DNA from: Paraclostridium sordellii
GTDB taxonomy: Bacteria; Bacillota; Clostridia; Peptostreptococcales; Peptostreptococcaceae
Direction: 5' to 3'
Assembly (NCBI RefSeq): GCF_000953675.1
Contig: NZ_LN679998.1
Coordinates: 2,995,652 to 3,059,651 of the forward strand
Length of the DNA stretch: 64,000 nt
Part shown: piece by piece, positions 28,400 to 38,536 of the stretch
Numbering within the stretch: position 1 is the stretch's first letter
Layout of the letters: every line of letters starts with the position of its first letter
The notes under the pieces: model-generated
The model's input: only the letters and a program-made list of their open reading frames with translations
What the model was told of the DNA's origin: nothing
The model's database searches: none
Translations under genes and position numbers: made by a program

Positions 28400-30058
28400 T
28401 TATTTTCCTAAAATTTTATTTATTTGTTGTTTATATGCATCAGCTTTAGCTCCATATATTACTTGTATACCTTTACCGACTTCCATAACACCAACTGCTC
28501 CTAATGATTTAAATTTATCTTTTTCAACTTTTGTTGTATCTTTAACCTCTACTCTTAGTCTAGTTATACATGCATCTACTGAAACTATATTTTCAGATCC
28601 ACCTAATGCTTCTAAAACATATGGTGCATTTTCTTCTATTTCACTATTTCCACTTTTAGCACCTTTTCCTGCTTGATAGTCAGCTTTAGTATATAACTTA
28701 GTTTCTTCTTCATTCTCATCTCTACCTGGAGTTTTTAAATTAAACTTAAGTATTAAGAACTTGAATAAGAAGTAGTAAACTACTGCATATACAGCTCCAA
28801 CCATTATAACTCTTAACCAATTAGTTGGTACTCCTGCTCCTGCTGGAAGTATCCCAAATAGTGAGAAATCTATAAACCCTCCAGAGAATGTCATTCCTAT
28901 AAATACATTTAATAAATCCATTAATAAGAATGATATACCTGCAAGTATACAGTGAACTCCATATAAAACTGGTGCAACAAATAAGAATGTGAACTCTAAA
29001 GGTTCTGTTATACCAGTTAAGAAAGATGTAACTGCTGCTGATAATAATAAACTTCCTACAATTTTTTTCTTACTTGGTGCTGCTGTATGATACATAGCTA
29101 ATGCTGCTGCTGGTAATCCAAACATCATGAATGGGAATTTACCGGCCATAAATCTTGTTGTTCCTGAAACTATTTTCGCCATAGTCTCTGGAGATGCTCC
29201 TACTAAATCTTGCATACTTCCTAATTGAGCAAAGTACGCATAGTTAGCACCTTGAACAGTTTGCCAAGCTCCATCTATTAAAACATGTCCATCAACAAAA
29301 GAACCAAACCAGAATGGTGTATAGAATACATGGTGTAATCCAAATGGTATTAAAGCTCTTTCAATAAGTCCATAGAAAAATGTTCCTATTACGCCTGCAT
29401 TATTAACACCTAATGCTATATATGCTATTCCATCTTGAACAAATGGCCATATATATGCTAGTAGAGCACCTACAATTGCCATAACTATAGAAACTACTAT
29501 TGGAACAAATCTTGATCCTGAGAAGAATCCTATAACTTGAGGTAATTGTATATTATAGTATTTATTGTGTAATGTAGCTGTAACTATACCTGTTATAATA
29601 CCCCCAAATACTGACATATTAAGTGTATGTATACCTAATGTAGTAGTTACATATGTTGCATATTGAGCCGGAGTATTATCTGGTGTTATAACACCTAACT
29701 GAGTAACTCCTAATCCTAATAATACACTTATAACTTGATTCATTATTAAGAATCCAAATACTGAAGCAAGTGCAGATGTACCTTTGTCTTCTTTAGCAAG
29801 ACCTACAGCTGTACCTACTGCAAATAGAAGTGGTAAGTTTCCAAATACTATATCTCCTACTCCTTGCATTATTTTTAATATTACAGTAACTGCTGGAATT
29901 GATACAAACCCTATAAGAGGTTGATATATAGCTGGTGCATTTTGTAATGCTGCTATATTAAGTAAAGCTCCACCAACTCCAAGTAAAATACCTGCAACAG
30001 GTAATGCTGCGATTGGAAGCATTATAGCTTTACCTATTCTTTGTAAAAACTGAAGCAT
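28400..30058 (-). CDS. ptsG: PTS glucose-type transporter, fused EIICB
   Basis: A sugar-specific phosphotransferase permease of 552 residues. The EIIC channel (about 1-430, roughly ten membrane segments) starts LQRIGKAIMLPIAALPVAG and contains GITEPLEFTF, typical of the glucose/N-acetylglucosamine class. The C-terminal EIIB domain has the phosphorylated Cys497 in SVDACITRLRVEV. No EIIA is fused, so a separate EIIA-Glc must serve it. The upstream GlcT-type antiterminator site and glcT gene support glucose as substrate; N-acetylglucosamine cannot be excluded. AAGGAGG precedes the ATG. Confidence 0.9.
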   Translation of the reverse strand: MLQFLQRIGKAIMLPIAALPVAGILLGVGGALLNIAALQNAPAIYQPLIGFVSIPAVTVILKIMQGVGDIVFGNLPLLFAVGTAVGLAKEDKGTSALASVFGFLIMNQVISVLLGLGVTQLGVITPDNTPAQYATYVTTTLGIHTLNMSVFGGIITGIVTATLHNKYYNIQLPQVIGFFSGSRFVPIVVSIVMAIVGALLAYIWPFVQDGIAYIALGVNNAGVIGTFFYGLIERALIPFGLHHVFYTPFWFGSFVDGHVLIDGAWQTVQGANYAYFAQLGSMQDLVGASPETMAKIVSGTTRFMAGKFPFMMFGLPAAALAMYHTAAPSKKKIVGSLLLSAAVTSFLTGITEPLEFTFLFVAPVLYGVHCILAGISFLLMDLLNVFIGMTFSGGFIDFSLFGILPAGAGVPTNWLRVIMVGAVYAVVYYFLFKFLILKFNLKTPGRDENEEETKLYTKADYQAGKGAKSGNSEIEENAPYVLEALGGSENIVSVDACITRLRVEVKDTTKVEKDKFKSLGAVGVMEVGKGIQVIYGAKADAYKQQINKILGK

Positions 30059-30138
30059 ATTATAATTCCTCCTTATTTAATTCTAAGATATTTAATTTAA
30101 AAATTTTTAAAATCACATATGTTATTACTATGATAAAT

Positions 30139-30210
30139 AAAAAAGAGCTAAAATATTCATATTTTGCGTATTATAAAATAATACGTCAAAATAAAAATAT
30201 CTTAGCTCTT
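30139..30210 (-). terminator. Leader terminator of ptsG controlled by GlcT
   Basis: The 3' arm (30143-30157) pairs with the 5' arm (about 30197-30210). The loop holds a second hairpin (about 30162-30193). Ts follow on the minus strand. The 5' arm overlaps the antiterminator element, so the two RNA structures are mutually exclusive. Confidence 0.85.
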
Positions 30211-30230
30211 GCCTGCTTTACCAGTAACAC
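30201..30230 (-). promoter_or_regulatory. Ribonucleic antiterminator (RAT) for GlcT
   Basis: The minus strand reads GTGTTACTGGTAAAGCAGGC followed by AAGAGCTAAG. From memory this matches the B. subtilis ptsG RAT (GTGTTACTG...CAGGCATGAG) closely. GlcT binding should block the overlapping terminator and turn on ptsG. Confidence 0.85.
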
Positions 30231-30297
30231 GCTATTTATTGTATATTTAAATTATATCATGCAAATTATTCCTTGTAAACACTTTCCCGACTTTTTT

Positions 30298-31131
30298 CTA
30301 CATAGTTTTTGTCATTAATCTATCTATATGTAATGCTATAAATCCCATCTCACCTTCATTTAATTCTATATTATGATTTGTGTTTAAATATTCACATAAT
30401 AATTTTGATATATTAAATGAATTGCTAAGCTTTTCTTTTATATGTTCTAGGAGCATGTTTTCCTCATATATCCCTTTGACCGTTCTATTTATAGCTAATC
30501 TTAGGTGAATTATCAATCTATTATAATAAATTGAATCTTTGCTTATTCTTATATCTAGTTCCTTCTCCAGAAAATCAATTGATTCTTTTATTATTACAGC
30601 TTGTTTTGCACTGTCTACTGCCTTAGTTTTATTTAATATTCCATTTATATGCATAGTTACAAAAGCAACTTCATCTTCTGTAAGATTTATCCCTAAAGAT
30701 TTATTAATAAAATCTACTATTTTTTTAGCTAACTCCCACTCATATTCATATAAGGCTTTTAATTCTGCTTTGAATTGGTTTTCCAGGCATATATCATCAT
30801 AATATCTTTCTATAGCAAACACTAAGTGATCTAGTAAGGCCATGTGAGATTTGTTATTAATATCAAGTTCGATACTACCATCTAATGTAGATAAACTTTC
30901 AGTTGCAACTCCAATATAGCTTGGATTAATTGTATCGTATAATTCCTCTAAACTTTTATATCGCTCTTCATTTATAACAAATATTTTTTCAATCTTTTCT
31001 ACATTATCAAATATGGAATTTACAGATGCTTTAAATCCAATTCCACTACCTACTAGTATACACTCTTTATTTTTCCCTTCTTCTATACATAAAATAACGT
31101 TATTATTAAAGCTTTTTACAATTCTATACAT
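30298..31131 (-). CDS. glcT: BglG-family transcription antiterminator GlcT
   Basis: An RNA-binding antiterminator of 277 residues. The N-terminal co-antiterminator domain (about 1-55, MYRIVKSFNNNVILC ... GSGIGFK) binds the RAT element. Two PTS regulation domains follow, with conserved histidines in ALLDHLVFAIERYYD and VTMHINGIL (PRD1) and in RLIIHLRLAINR and FIALHIDRLM (PRD2). Phosphorylation by the glucose EIIB would keep it inactive when sugar is absent. It sits directly upstream of its probable target ptsG, with the RAT and terminator between. Confidence 0.93.
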   Translation of the reverse strand: MYRIVKSFNNNVILCIEEGKNKECILVGSGIGFKASVNSIFDNVEKIEKIFVINEERYKSLEELYDTINPSYIGVATESLSTLDGSIELDINNKSHMALLDHLVFAIERYYDDICLENQFKAELKALYEYEWELAKKIVDFINKSLGINLTEDEVAFVTMHINGILNKTKAVDSAKQAVIIKESIDFLEKELDIRISKDSIYYNRLIIHLRLAINRTVKGIYEENMLLEHIKEKLSNSFNISKLLCEYLNTNHNIELNEGEMGFIALHIDRLMTKTM

Positions 31132-31328
31132 ATATTCCCTCCTTGGCCATAGATTATATGAGAATGTGCTTAATTACTATTTTACCTTATATAATATACA
31201 ATATTTCCTACTTTAAGTATACCAAATTGTTTACTTAAATAATAAATTCTCGAAATATTTAAATATTTTATTAGACTATATTTTAATATTAGTATAAATC
31301 TAAAGTGTAAATCTAATTTAATATTTTA

Positions 31329-31357
31329 TTTTCATTTTTCTTTTTTTAGGGTATAAT
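31329..31357 (+). promoter_or_regulatory. Sigma-A promoter of fba
   Basis: A perfect TATAAT at 31352-31357 lies 17 bases after a weak TTTTCA at 31329-31334, about 70 bases before the fba start. A small dyad (about 31380-31400) lies in the leader. Confidence 0.65.
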
Positions 31358-31427
31358 ATGCATTAGATATATACATAACTTTTTAACAAAGTCGTTAAAG
31401 GTTAATTTTCTTATGGAGGTTTTTAAT

Positions 31428-32291
31428 ATGTTAGTTTCAGCTAAAGAAATGTTAAACAAAGCTAGAGAAGGTAAGTATGCTGTTGGTCAATTCAACATCA
31501 ATAACTTAGAATGGACTAAAGCAATTTTACTTACTGCTCAGGAAAACAATTCTCCAGTTATATTAGGGGTATCTGAAGGTGCTGGTAAGTATATGGGAGG
31601 ATATAAAACTATAGTTGGTATGGTTAATGGAATGTTAGAAGAATTAAATATAACTGTTCCAGTTGCTCTACATTTAGACCATGGTAGTTACGAGGGAGCT
31701 AAAAAAGTAATAGAAGCAGGATTCTCTTCTGTTATGTTTGATGGTTCTCACTACTCTATAGAAGAAAATATAGCTAAAACAAAAGAAATAATAGATATAG
31801 CTCACGCTAAAGGAATATCTGTAGAAGCAGAAGTTGGTTCTATAGGTGGAGAAGAAGATGGAGTTGTTGGTGCTGGTGAAATAGCAGATCCTAACGAATG
31901 TAAATTAATAGCTGACTTAGGAGTTGATATGTTAGCTGCTGGTATAGGTAACATACATGGACAATATCCTAAAAACTGGGCTGGATTAAACTTTGATGCT
32001 TTAGAAGCAATAAATAAAGCTACAGGTGATATGCCACTAGTTTTACACGGTGGAACTGGTATACCTGCTGATATGATACAAAAAGCTATCTCTTTAGGTG
32101 TATCTAAAATAAATGTTAACACTGAGTGTCAATTAGTTTTTGCTGCTGCAACTCGTAAATATATAGAAGAAGGAAAAGACTTACAAGGCAAAGGTTTTGA
32201 CCCTCGTAAGCTTCTTGCTCCAGGATTCGAATCTATAAAATCAATTGTAAAAGAAAAAATGGAATTATTCGGTTCTGTAAACAAAGCTTAA
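31428..32291 (+). CDS. fba: Class II fructose-1,6-bisphosphate aldolase
   Basis: A zinc-dependent glycolytic aldolase that interconverts fructose-1,6-bisphosphate and two triose phosphates. The 287-residue protein has zinc and active-site elements in VALHLDHGSYEG, EAEVGSIGGEEDG, GIGNIHGQYP and LVLHGGTGIP. The ATG at 31413 is part of the TGGAGGT ribosome site; the ATG at 31428 is the start and gives the usual N-terminus MLVSAKEML. Its codon choice is more regular than its neighbours', fitting a highly expressed gene. Confidence 0.97.
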   Translation: MLVSAKEMLNKAREGKYAVGQFNINNLEWTKAILLTAQENNSPVILGVSEGAGKYMGGYKTIVGMVNGMLEELNITVPVALHLDHGSYEGAKKVIEAGFSSVMFDGSHYSIEENIAKTKEIIDIAHAKGISVEAEVGSIGGEEDGVVGAGEIADPNECKLIADLGVDMLAAGIGNIHGQYPKNWAGLNFDALEAINKATGDMPLVLHGGTGIPADMIQKAISLGVSKINVNTECQLVFAAATRKYIEEGKDLQGKGFDPRKLLAPGFESIKSIVKEKMELFGSVNKA

Positions 32292-32300
32292 TATAAATTA

Positions 32301-32330
32301 AAAGCTATCTCACCTGAGATAGCTTTTTTT
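32301..32330. terminator. Terminator of fba
   Basis: A 12-bp perfect stem (32301-32312 with 32315-32326, loop CC) is followed by a long T-run on the plus strand. It probably also serves the convergent regulator gene. Confidence 0.92.
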
Positions 32331-32332
32331 AT

Positions 32333-33964
32333 TTAAAGTTTTATATATCCACTCTTTATTTTTCTATGTATAGTAGATGAATTTATACCTATCTGTTCTG
32401 ATGCCTTTGTAATTGAGCCATATCTATCTATAGCTCTAGGTATAATTATTTGATCTACTATTTTATATGCTTCATTTAAATTCACAATTCCATTTACCAC
32501 TATAGGCAGTTCAAAAGTTCTTTCCCTAGATGTATCATCTAAATTTTTAAGCATATTAAACTCATCTTCTCCTATAGTATTTTTAACTGATAGTACTATA
32601 AATCTTTCAATAATATTCTTCAATTCTCTTATATTGCCAGGCCAAGAATGACTATTTAGTAAATTCATAACCTGAGGAGAAATCTTTACATCTCTATTGT
32701 ATTTATCATTGTATAAACTCAAGAAATGTTCAACTAAAGGCTCAATATCTTCCTTTCTTTCTCGAAGTGGAGGTATTTTTATAGGTATTACACTAAGTCT
32801 ATAATATAAATCTTGTCTAAATTTAAAATTATCATGTAAATCCTCATTTGATATATTAGTAGCGCTTATATATCTTACATTAATTTTAATTGGTTTACTT
32901 CCACCAACCCTAGTTACTGTATTTTCTTGTATAACTCTAAGTAATTTTTTTTGCATTTGAAGTGGTAATTCCCCTATCTCATCCAAGAATATAGTCCCTC
33001 CATTTGCCTGTTCAAATAAACCTTTTCTCCCACATTTTTTGGCTCCAGTAAATGCACCTTCCTCGTATCCAAAAAACTCAGATTCTAGTAATTCATTAGG
33101 AATTGCCCCACAGTTTATAGCTATAAAAGGTTTGTCTCTTCTGGGACTGTATTTACATATTGTTCTAGCTACTATTTCTTTACCCACTCCAGATTCCCCA
33201 GTTATAAAAATTGCTGAATCAGATGCAGCTGCTCTTTTTACTAAATTTTTTATGTTCTCCATAACTTTACTTTTGCTTATATACTCTGAACTAGTTTCTA
33301 TTCCATTATGCTTAGTATGCGATTCTAAGTTTATAACTCTAGAAATATCCCTTCCTGTTAATACCCCACCTTTTACATTTTCCTCATTATCAAATATAGG
33401 AACTGCCGTATATGCTATTACTTTTCCCCCAGGATAGACTATATTTTTATAAGTTTTTTTCTTAACCTCTAGCATATTAAGTATTATTGGTTCTTCTACT
33501 AACCCCATATAAACTAACTTATCAATACTTCTCCCTAAAACATCTTTTCTTTTAAATGGAAGTATTTCATCGCATAAGCTATTCATTTTTTCTATAACAC
33601 CATCTTTATTAAATATAACTACAACCTCATCTATATGCTCAATTATGTCCTCAACAATATTATCCGTTATCATAGTTTTTTCAAATAAATAGATATATTG
33701 TATTTCATTTTTACAGTCTCTAACAGGATAAATATCTACAAATATGTTTAAGTCTCTAAGTCTTATATTTTTTCTATTATTTGAAAAACTATCTTTATTA
33801 CTAAATGTACTATCTAAATCAGCTATATTTGATGGCTTGTCCACATCTACAAATTTCAAAATATTTTTCATTTGCGAATTAAATTCTAGTATTTCACCAT
33901 TTTCCTTGCATAAAATTGCAGGATTCTCTAAGTGATTGATAAAGCCTCTAAAATCATTGTACAC
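32333..33964 (-). CDS. Sigma-54-dependent activator (PAS, AAA+, TyrR-type HTH), likely regulator of the had operon
   Basis: An enhancer-binding protein of 543 residues. Two PAS-like sensor domains (about 8-95 and 105-215) precede the AAA+ domain, with Walker A GESGVGKE (256-263), the sigma-54-contact loop GAFTGA (303-308) and Walker B GTIFLDE. A TyrR-type helix-turn-helix (SITKASEQIGINSSTIHRK) ends the protein. It starts at GTG. It lies downstream of etfA on the same strand, and hadA has a sigma-54 promoter, so control of leucine reduction is inferred. From memory, an activator called LeuR does this job in C. difficile. Confidence 0.9.
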   Translation of the reverse strand: MYNDFRGFINHLENPAILCKENGEILEFNSQMKNILKFVDVDKPSNIADLDSTFSNKDSFSNNRKNIRLRDLNIFVDIYPVRDCKNEIQYIYLFEKTMITDNIVEDIIEHIDEVVVIFNKDGVIEKMNSLCDEILPFKRKDVLGRSIDKLVYMGLVEEPIILNMLEVKKKTYKNIVYPGGKVIAYTAVPIFDNEENVKGGVLTGRDISRVINLESHTKHNGIETSSEYISKSKVMENIKNLVKRAAASDSAIFITGESGVGKEIVARTICKYSPRRDKPFIAINCGAIPNELLESEFFGYEEGAFTGAKKCGRKGLFEQANGGTIFLDEIGELPLQMQKKLLRVIQENTVTRVGGSKPIKINVRYISATNISNEDLHDNFKFRQDLYYRLSVIPIKIPPLRERKEDIEPLVEHFLSLYNDKYNRDVKISPQVMNLLNSHSWPGNIRELKNIIERFIVLSVKNTIGEDEFNMLKNLDDTSRERTFELPIVVNGIVNLNEAYKIVDQIIIPRAIDRYGSITKASEQIGINSSTIHRKIKSGYIKL

Positions 33965-34166
33965 TTTCTTCAGCCCTTCCTTATTTAGTAAGTTAAATTC
34001 ACTGTTGAAACATAAAAATTGACTTTCCTATACAATAATATTATAGCATTTAAAAATACTTAATTTATAATTGCTGTTAATTTTTTATTAAATCTTATGT
34101 TTTGTAGAATTATATATATTTTATTTTGTTTTATATAGTTAATATCAGATGAATCTTATAATAATA
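33965..34166 (-). other. Regulator upstream region
   Basis: About 200 bases of AT-rich DNA between the 46-bp palindrome and the GTG start of the sigma-54 activator gene. A TATAAT-like stretch on the minus strand near 34040-34050 may be its promoter. I see no other structure. Confidence 0.35.
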
Positions 34167-34212
34167 AAATAATCCTTATATATAATATTAATATTATATA
34201 TAAGGATTATTT
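34167..34212. repeat. Perfect 46-bp palindrome downstream of etfA
   Basis: Bases 34167-34189 are the exact reverse complement of 34190-34212, with no central spacer. It lies 57 bases past the etfA stop and may act as terminator for the had operon, but no T-run follows on either strand. Confidence 0.85.
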
Positions 34213-34269
34213 AAGTTAGGGTTTCTATGAAATATAAAATCTATCCAAGTATTTTAAATTTACTATAAT

Positions 34270-35322
34270 TTACACATTAACCAATTCAATCAAATCATCT
34301 ACACTATCTAATTTTTCAATAAATAGTGGAACTATCTCTTTTACATCTCCAACTATTCCATAATCTGCTATATCAAATATAGGAGCTGTTTCATTTTTAT
34401 TTATAGCTATAATAAAGTCAGAGGATTGCATACCTGCTAAATGTTGTATAGCTCCAGATATACCACAAGCTATGTAAAGGTTCGGTTTAACAGTCGTTCC
34501 AGTTTGACCGATTTGATATGAATGGTCTATCCACCCAGCATCAACAGCTGCACGAGATGCCCCTACAACCCCATCTAATTTATCTGCTAATTCTTTTAAC
34601 ATTTCAAATCCTTCTGGTCCTCCTATTCCAAGGCCTCCAGATACTATTATGTTTGCATCAGTTAAAGATACTAAATCTTTTTTTATTTTTACAGTTTCAA
34701 CTACTTCTACTCTTATATCATCTTTAGTTAAATTAAATGGTAAAGGAACTATTTCTCCACTTTTTGAACTATTTTTTTCTGCTTTTTCCATAACCCCTGG
34801 TCTAACTGTAGACATTTGAGGTCTATTGTTAGGGCATATAATTGTAGCCATTATATTACCACCAAAAGCTGGACGAGTTTGTTTTAATTTTTTATCTTCT
34901 TTATCTATTTCAAGTTTAGTGCAATCTGCAGTAAGCCCAGTGTTTACTCTTGAAGCTATTCTTGGAGCTAAATCTCTTCCTATGTGTGTAGCTCCATAAA
35001 GTACTATTTCTGGCTTTAATTCATTTATTGCATCAGATATGACTTTTGTATAAGCATCAGTTGTAAAGTTTTCTAATAAAATATCATCTGCTGTATAAAC
35101 TATATCCGCTCCATAATCAACTAGTTCTTTTGCCATATAATCTACATCTTTACCTAATAATATTGCACAAAGTTTAACTCCCACTTCATCAGCTAATTTT
35201 CTACCTTCTCCAAGCAATTCTATTACAACAGGTGTGATTACCCCATCTCTTTGTTCTGCAAATACCCAAACATTTTTGTATGAGCTAAAGTCTTTTATAG
35301 TTTCATTTATTTTTGTATCCAT
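34270..35322 (-). CDS. etfA: Electron transfer flavoprotein alpha subunit
   Basis: The FAD-binding subunit of the ETF heterodimer, 350 residues. The C-terminal FAD domain is clear: [38 protein letters not shown] and a final IVPLFIEKL segment. With EtfB and AcdB it forms the complex that reduces isocaprenoyl-CoA to isocaproyl-CoA, probably by electron bifurcation between NADH, the acyl-CoA and ferredoxin, as shown for related clostridial complexes. A TTG at 35334 overlaps GGAGGT; the ATG at 35322 is the start. It is the last gene of the had operon. Confidence 0.94.
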   Translation of the reverse strand: MDTKINETIKDFSSYKNVWVFAEQRDGVITPVVIELLGEGRKLADEVGVKLCAILLGKDVDYMAKELVDYGADIVYTADDILLENFTTDAYTKVISDAINELKPEIVLYGATHIGRDLAPRIASRVNTGLTADCTKLEIDKEDKKLKQTRPAFGGNIMATIICPNNRPQMSTVRPGVMEKAEKNSSKSGEIVPLPFNLTKDDIRVEVVETVKIKKDLVSLTDANIIVSGGLGIGGPEGFEMLKELADKLDGVVGASRAAVDAGWIDHSYQIGQTGTTVKPNLYIACGISGAIQHLAGMQSSDFIIAINKNETAPIFDIADYGIVGDVKEIVPLFIEKLDSVDDLIELVNV

Positions 35323-35335
35323 TTTAACCTCCAAC

Positions 35336-36121
35336 TTATATAATGTGCTTTTGTTTTAATCCTACTAGTACTGTATTCACAATTTCTTCTGGATTACCTT
35401 TAAGTATTTCACCTTTACCTCTTGGCTCTGGTGTAAATGATCTAAATACTTTAGTTGGCGATGCTTTAAGTCCAACTTCATCCTTATTTACATCTAAATC
35501 ATCTATTGTCCAAACTTTTATATCTGTTTTAAAAGCTTTTACTATTTTATCAACAGACATATGTCTTGGTTCGTTTAATTCTTTAACAGCTGTTAAAAGA
35601 ACAGGTTTTTTAACTTTAATTACTTCGTATCCATCCTCTAATTGTCTTTGTACCGTTATTGTATCCCCATCTATGGAGAATTTTTGCACATAAGTAACTT
35701 GAGGTATATCAAGTTTTTCAGCTATTTGTGGACCAACTTGAGCAGTATCTCCATCTATCGCTTGTCTTCCAGCAAATACTATATCATAGTCTCCAATTTT
35801 TTTAATTCCTGCTGCAATTGTATTTGAAGTAGCCCAAGTATCAGCTCCTCCAAATGCTCTATCACTAAGAAGTATAGCTTCATCAGCTCCCATGGCTAAA
35901 CATTCTCTAAGCATAAAATCAGCTTGAGGCGGTCCCATAGTTATTACGGTTACTGTTGATCCTTCATGTATATCTTTTAATTTTAAAGCTTCCTCTAATG
36001 CATTTGCATCATCTGGGTTTAGTATACTTGGAACCCCATCTCTTATAAGAGTTCCCGTCTCTTTATTTATTCTAACTTCATTAGTATCTGGAACTTGTTT
36101 TACGCAAACTAATATTTTCAA
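35336..36121 (-). CDS. etfB: Electron transfer flavoprotein beta subunit
   Basis: The 261-residue partner of EtfA. It starts with the canonical [13 protein letters not shown] and has [22 protein letters not shown] and [18 protein letters not shown], which bind the second flavin or AMP. The ATG at 36136 is inside the TGGAGGT ribosome site, so the TTG at 36121, 8 bases away, is the likely start; it also restores the family N-terminus. It lies 13 bases before etfA and belongs to the had operon. Confidence 0.94.
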   Translation of the reverse strand: MKILVCVKQVPDTNEVRINKETGTLIRDGVPSILNPDDANALEEALKLKDIHEGSTVTVITMGPPQADFMLRECLAMGADEAILLSDRAFGGADTWATSNTIAAGIKKIGDYDIVFAGRQAIDGDTAQVGPQIAEKLDIPQVTYVQKFSIDGDTITVQRQLEDGYEVIKVKKPVLLTAVKELNEPRHMSVDKIVKAFKTDIKVWTIDDLDVNKDEVGLKASPTKVFRSFTPEPRGKGEILKGNPEEIVNTVLVGLKQKHII

Positions 36122-36169
36122 AGTCTTTACCTCCATTTAACTAGTATAAAATATTTTTAAAGGTTTAGT

Positions 36170-37303
36170 TTATTTTAAAATGCTTGAAGCGATTACCATT
36201 TTTTGAACTTCTGAAGTACCTTCGTATATAGACATTATTCTTGCATCTCTATATATTCTTTCAATTGGATAATCTTTTATAAATCCATATCCACCATGTA
36301 ATTGTAGGGCTTTATAAGCAACTTCATTAGCTATTTCTGCTGCATAATATTTAGCCATAGCTGACTCTTTAGTCATATTCATTCCAGCATCTTTCTTTTG
36401 TGCTGCATCATAAACTAACCATCTAGCGGCATTTACCTTTGTTTCCATATCAGCTAGAGTAAACTGAGTATTTTGGAATTTAGAAAGAGTTTTACCAAAT
36501 TGAACTCTCTCTTTTGTATATTTGATAGCTTCATCAAGGGCACCTTGAGCAACTCCTAAAGCTTGAGCTGCAACTCCGATTCTACCAGCATCAAGAGTTT
36601 TCATTGCTATTTTAAATCCTATGCCTTCTTTTCCTAATAAGTTTTCTTTAGGTACTTTAACATTTTCAAATATTAGATCTGAAGTTTGAGTTCCCCTAAT
36701 ACCCATTTTGTCTTCATGCGCTCCATGAGAAAATCCTTCCAAATTACTCTCTACTATGAATGCCGTTGTTCCCTTTAATCCTTTTGACCTATCTGTAACT
36801 GCAATTACTATGGCAAAATCACATATAGGTGCATTAGTTATAAATGTTTTTCTTCCATTTAATATATAATAATCCCCATCCAGTTCTGCTGTTGTTTGTT
36901 GAGCCGAAGCATCAGATCCTGCTCCTGGTTCTGTTAACCCAAAAGCACCTATCATTTCACCTGATGCGATACCTCTTAAATATTTTTGTTTTTGTTCTTC
37001 AGTCCCATAGTTAAGTATTGGCAGTGATACTAAAGATGCTGCTGCAGTTGCATAAGTTCCAGTGGATGCACATCTTCTACTAAGTTCTTCCATGATTATT
37101 GCATATGATACGTAATCAGCACCTGCTCCCCCATATTCCTGAGGTATAGTAACACTTGTATATTTTGTTTGAGCCATTTTATCTAATAATTCTCTAGGCA
37201 TTTCTCCAGTTTTATCAATTTCTTCTGGTAAAGTTGCCATTTCTCTGCTTACAAAATCTCTTACAGCTTTTCTTAAAAGTTCTTGCTCTTTATTAAATAT
37301 CAT
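36170..37303 (-). CDS. acdB: Acyl-CoA dehydrogenase, isocaprenoyl-CoA reductase type
   Basis: A flavoenzyme of 377 residues with GAFGLTEPGAGSDAS, DLIFENVKVPKENLLGKEG, QFGKTLSKFQ and the catalytic Glu region IYEGTSEVQKM. In this cluster it reduces 2-isocaprenoyl-CoA with electrons from EtfAB, the last step of leucine reduction to isocaproate. The ATG at 37315 overlaps GGAGGA; the ATG at 37303 is preferred. It is placed between hadC and etfB, the same order as in C. difficile. Confidence 0.93.
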   Translation of the reverse strand: MIFNKEQELLRKAVRDFVSREMATLPEEIDKTGEMPRELLDKMAQTKYTSVTIPQEYGGAGADYVSYAIIMEELSRRCASTGTYATAAASLVSLPILNYGTEEQKQKYLRGIASGEMIGAFGLTEPGAGSDASAQQTTAELDGDYYILNGRKTFITNAPICDFAIVIAVTDRSKGLKGTTAFIVESNLEGFSHGAHEDKMGIRGTQTSDLIFENVKVPKENLLGKEGIGFKIAMKTLDAGRIGVAAQALGVAQGALDEAIKYTKERVQFGKTLSKFQNTQFTLADMETKVNAARWLVYDAAQKKDAGMNMTKESAMAKYYAAEIANEVAYKALQLHGGYGFIKDYPIERIYRDARIMSIYEGTSEVQKMVIASSILK

Positions 37304-37408
37304 ATTCTCCTCCATTTTTATATTCTAATATTTTTGATATGAGATATTATAAAAACGAAATCTTTATAAATAGTGATTATATAGATTTCGATTGTTGCAA
37401 ATATAAAT

Positions 37409-38536
37409 TTAGGCGAAGCTAAGCATTTCAGAGAAGGCTTGAATACGAGTTCTTACTTGCTCATTATTTGATGTTTGTTGATCTACCTCTATATATAATG
37501 TAGGTATATTTTTTGATTCAATATCTCCTTTAACCACTGGATAATCGTATTCTTCTGGATCACAGAACTTCATCATACAGAATATTACTCCATCTGCACC
37601 TTTAGCTTTTACTTCATCCACTATCATAGATCCACGCTTTTTCTCTGGATCATAAGCTAATGAACATCCTTCTATGTTTGACCACTGTCTTGCAAGTCTT
37701 TCTAAAGCATCTTTTCCTTCTGGCACTAAAGTTCTAAATTGTCTAGACTCTTGAGCTAAATCATCTCCAACAACAGTTATATTGTTTTCTTCTAAAATAT
37801 CTAAAATATCTTTTGAGTCTAATGAAATCCCAGTAAGTATAACTTTACTTCCCATACATTCTTCAGTTTCCATTTTCTTAAGATTAGCTATAAGACTTTT
37901 AACTAATTCAGTATGCTTTTCTTTTCTCATGAAGAATCCACTTTTTATAACTAAGTTTCTAACTGAAGGTTTTATAGTTTCTGGATATTTAGGAGATAAT
38001 GCTACAAATTCTTGCATTACTTTTCTATGCTCATTGTAAACATCTATACTATCTTGTAATTTCTCTTCTGTTATCTCATGACCACATATTTTCTCTAACT
38101 CTTTTTTAATATTTTTAAATTCATTTACTAGATATTTCACACCTGATTCTAATTTTCTATTTTGAGGATATACCAATGCTATATAAGGCACTTTAGGAAC
38201 TGCAACTTTCCAGTTTTGGCCTAAACAAATTAATGTATCACACATTCCTGGTATTATAACAGCTGAAAGTTCGTTGTAAGCTCCTTTAAGACCAAATTCT
38301 AAAGATGATTGCATTATTGAACATGCAAACGCTGGAAAATATTGTTTTGCTAAATCTAATTCAGTGTGTCCACCCCATATTCCTACAGGAAGCATACCTC
38401 CTGCATGAATTATTTCTTCTGGACAGTAAACAGGAAAACAACCTATAGCTTTATTTCCAGTATCTTTTTTAAAATTTTTTACAGCTTCATTTGGATTTTC
38501 AACAGCTTCTTTCATTGTTGCTAAAATAGATTCCAT
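37409..38536 (-). CDS. hadC: 2-hydroxyisocaproyl-CoA dehydratase, beta subunit
   Basis: The smaller subunit (375 residues) of the extremely oxygen-sensitive iron-sulfur dehydratase. It belongs to the HgdB/FldC family: the N-terminal half has [24 protein letters not shown] with cluster cysteine candidates, then [16 protein letters not shown], and the C-terminal part has [18 protein letters not shown]. With HadB it removes water from 2-hydroxyisocaproyl-CoA by a ketyl-radical route started by one electron from HadI. The start overlaps the hadB stop by one base (TAATG), which indicates translational coupling. Confidence 0.94.
   Translation of the reverse strand: MESILATMKEAVENPNEAVKNFKKDTGNKAIGCFPVYCPEEIIHAGGMLPVGIWGGHTELDLAKQYFPAFACSIMQSSLEFGLKGAYNELSAVIIPGMCDTLICLGQNWKVAVPKVPYIALVYPQNRKLESGVKYLVNEFKNIKKELEKICGHEITEEKLQDSIDVYNEHRKVMQEFVALSPKYPETIKPSVRNLVIKSGFFMRKEKHTELVKSLIANLKKMETEECMGSKVILTGISLDSKDILDILEENNITVVGDDLAQESRQFRTLVPEGKDALERLARQWSNIEGCSLAYDPEKKRGSMIVDEVKAKGADGVIFCMMKFCDPEEYDYPVVKGDIESKNIPTLYIEVDQQTSNNEQVRTRIQAFSEMLSFA

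Noticed and set aside
31413..31427. Upstream ATG as start of fba (same pattern at etfB, etfA, acdB, hadB, glsA, dut and others)
   Set aside because: The codon lies within the Shine-Dalgarno sequence; the next in-frame start has normal spacing and gives the family N-terminus.
32333..33964. Regulator of fba rather than of had
   Set aside because: fba has a standard TATAAT promoter and no -24/-12 element; hadA has the sigma-54 promoter.
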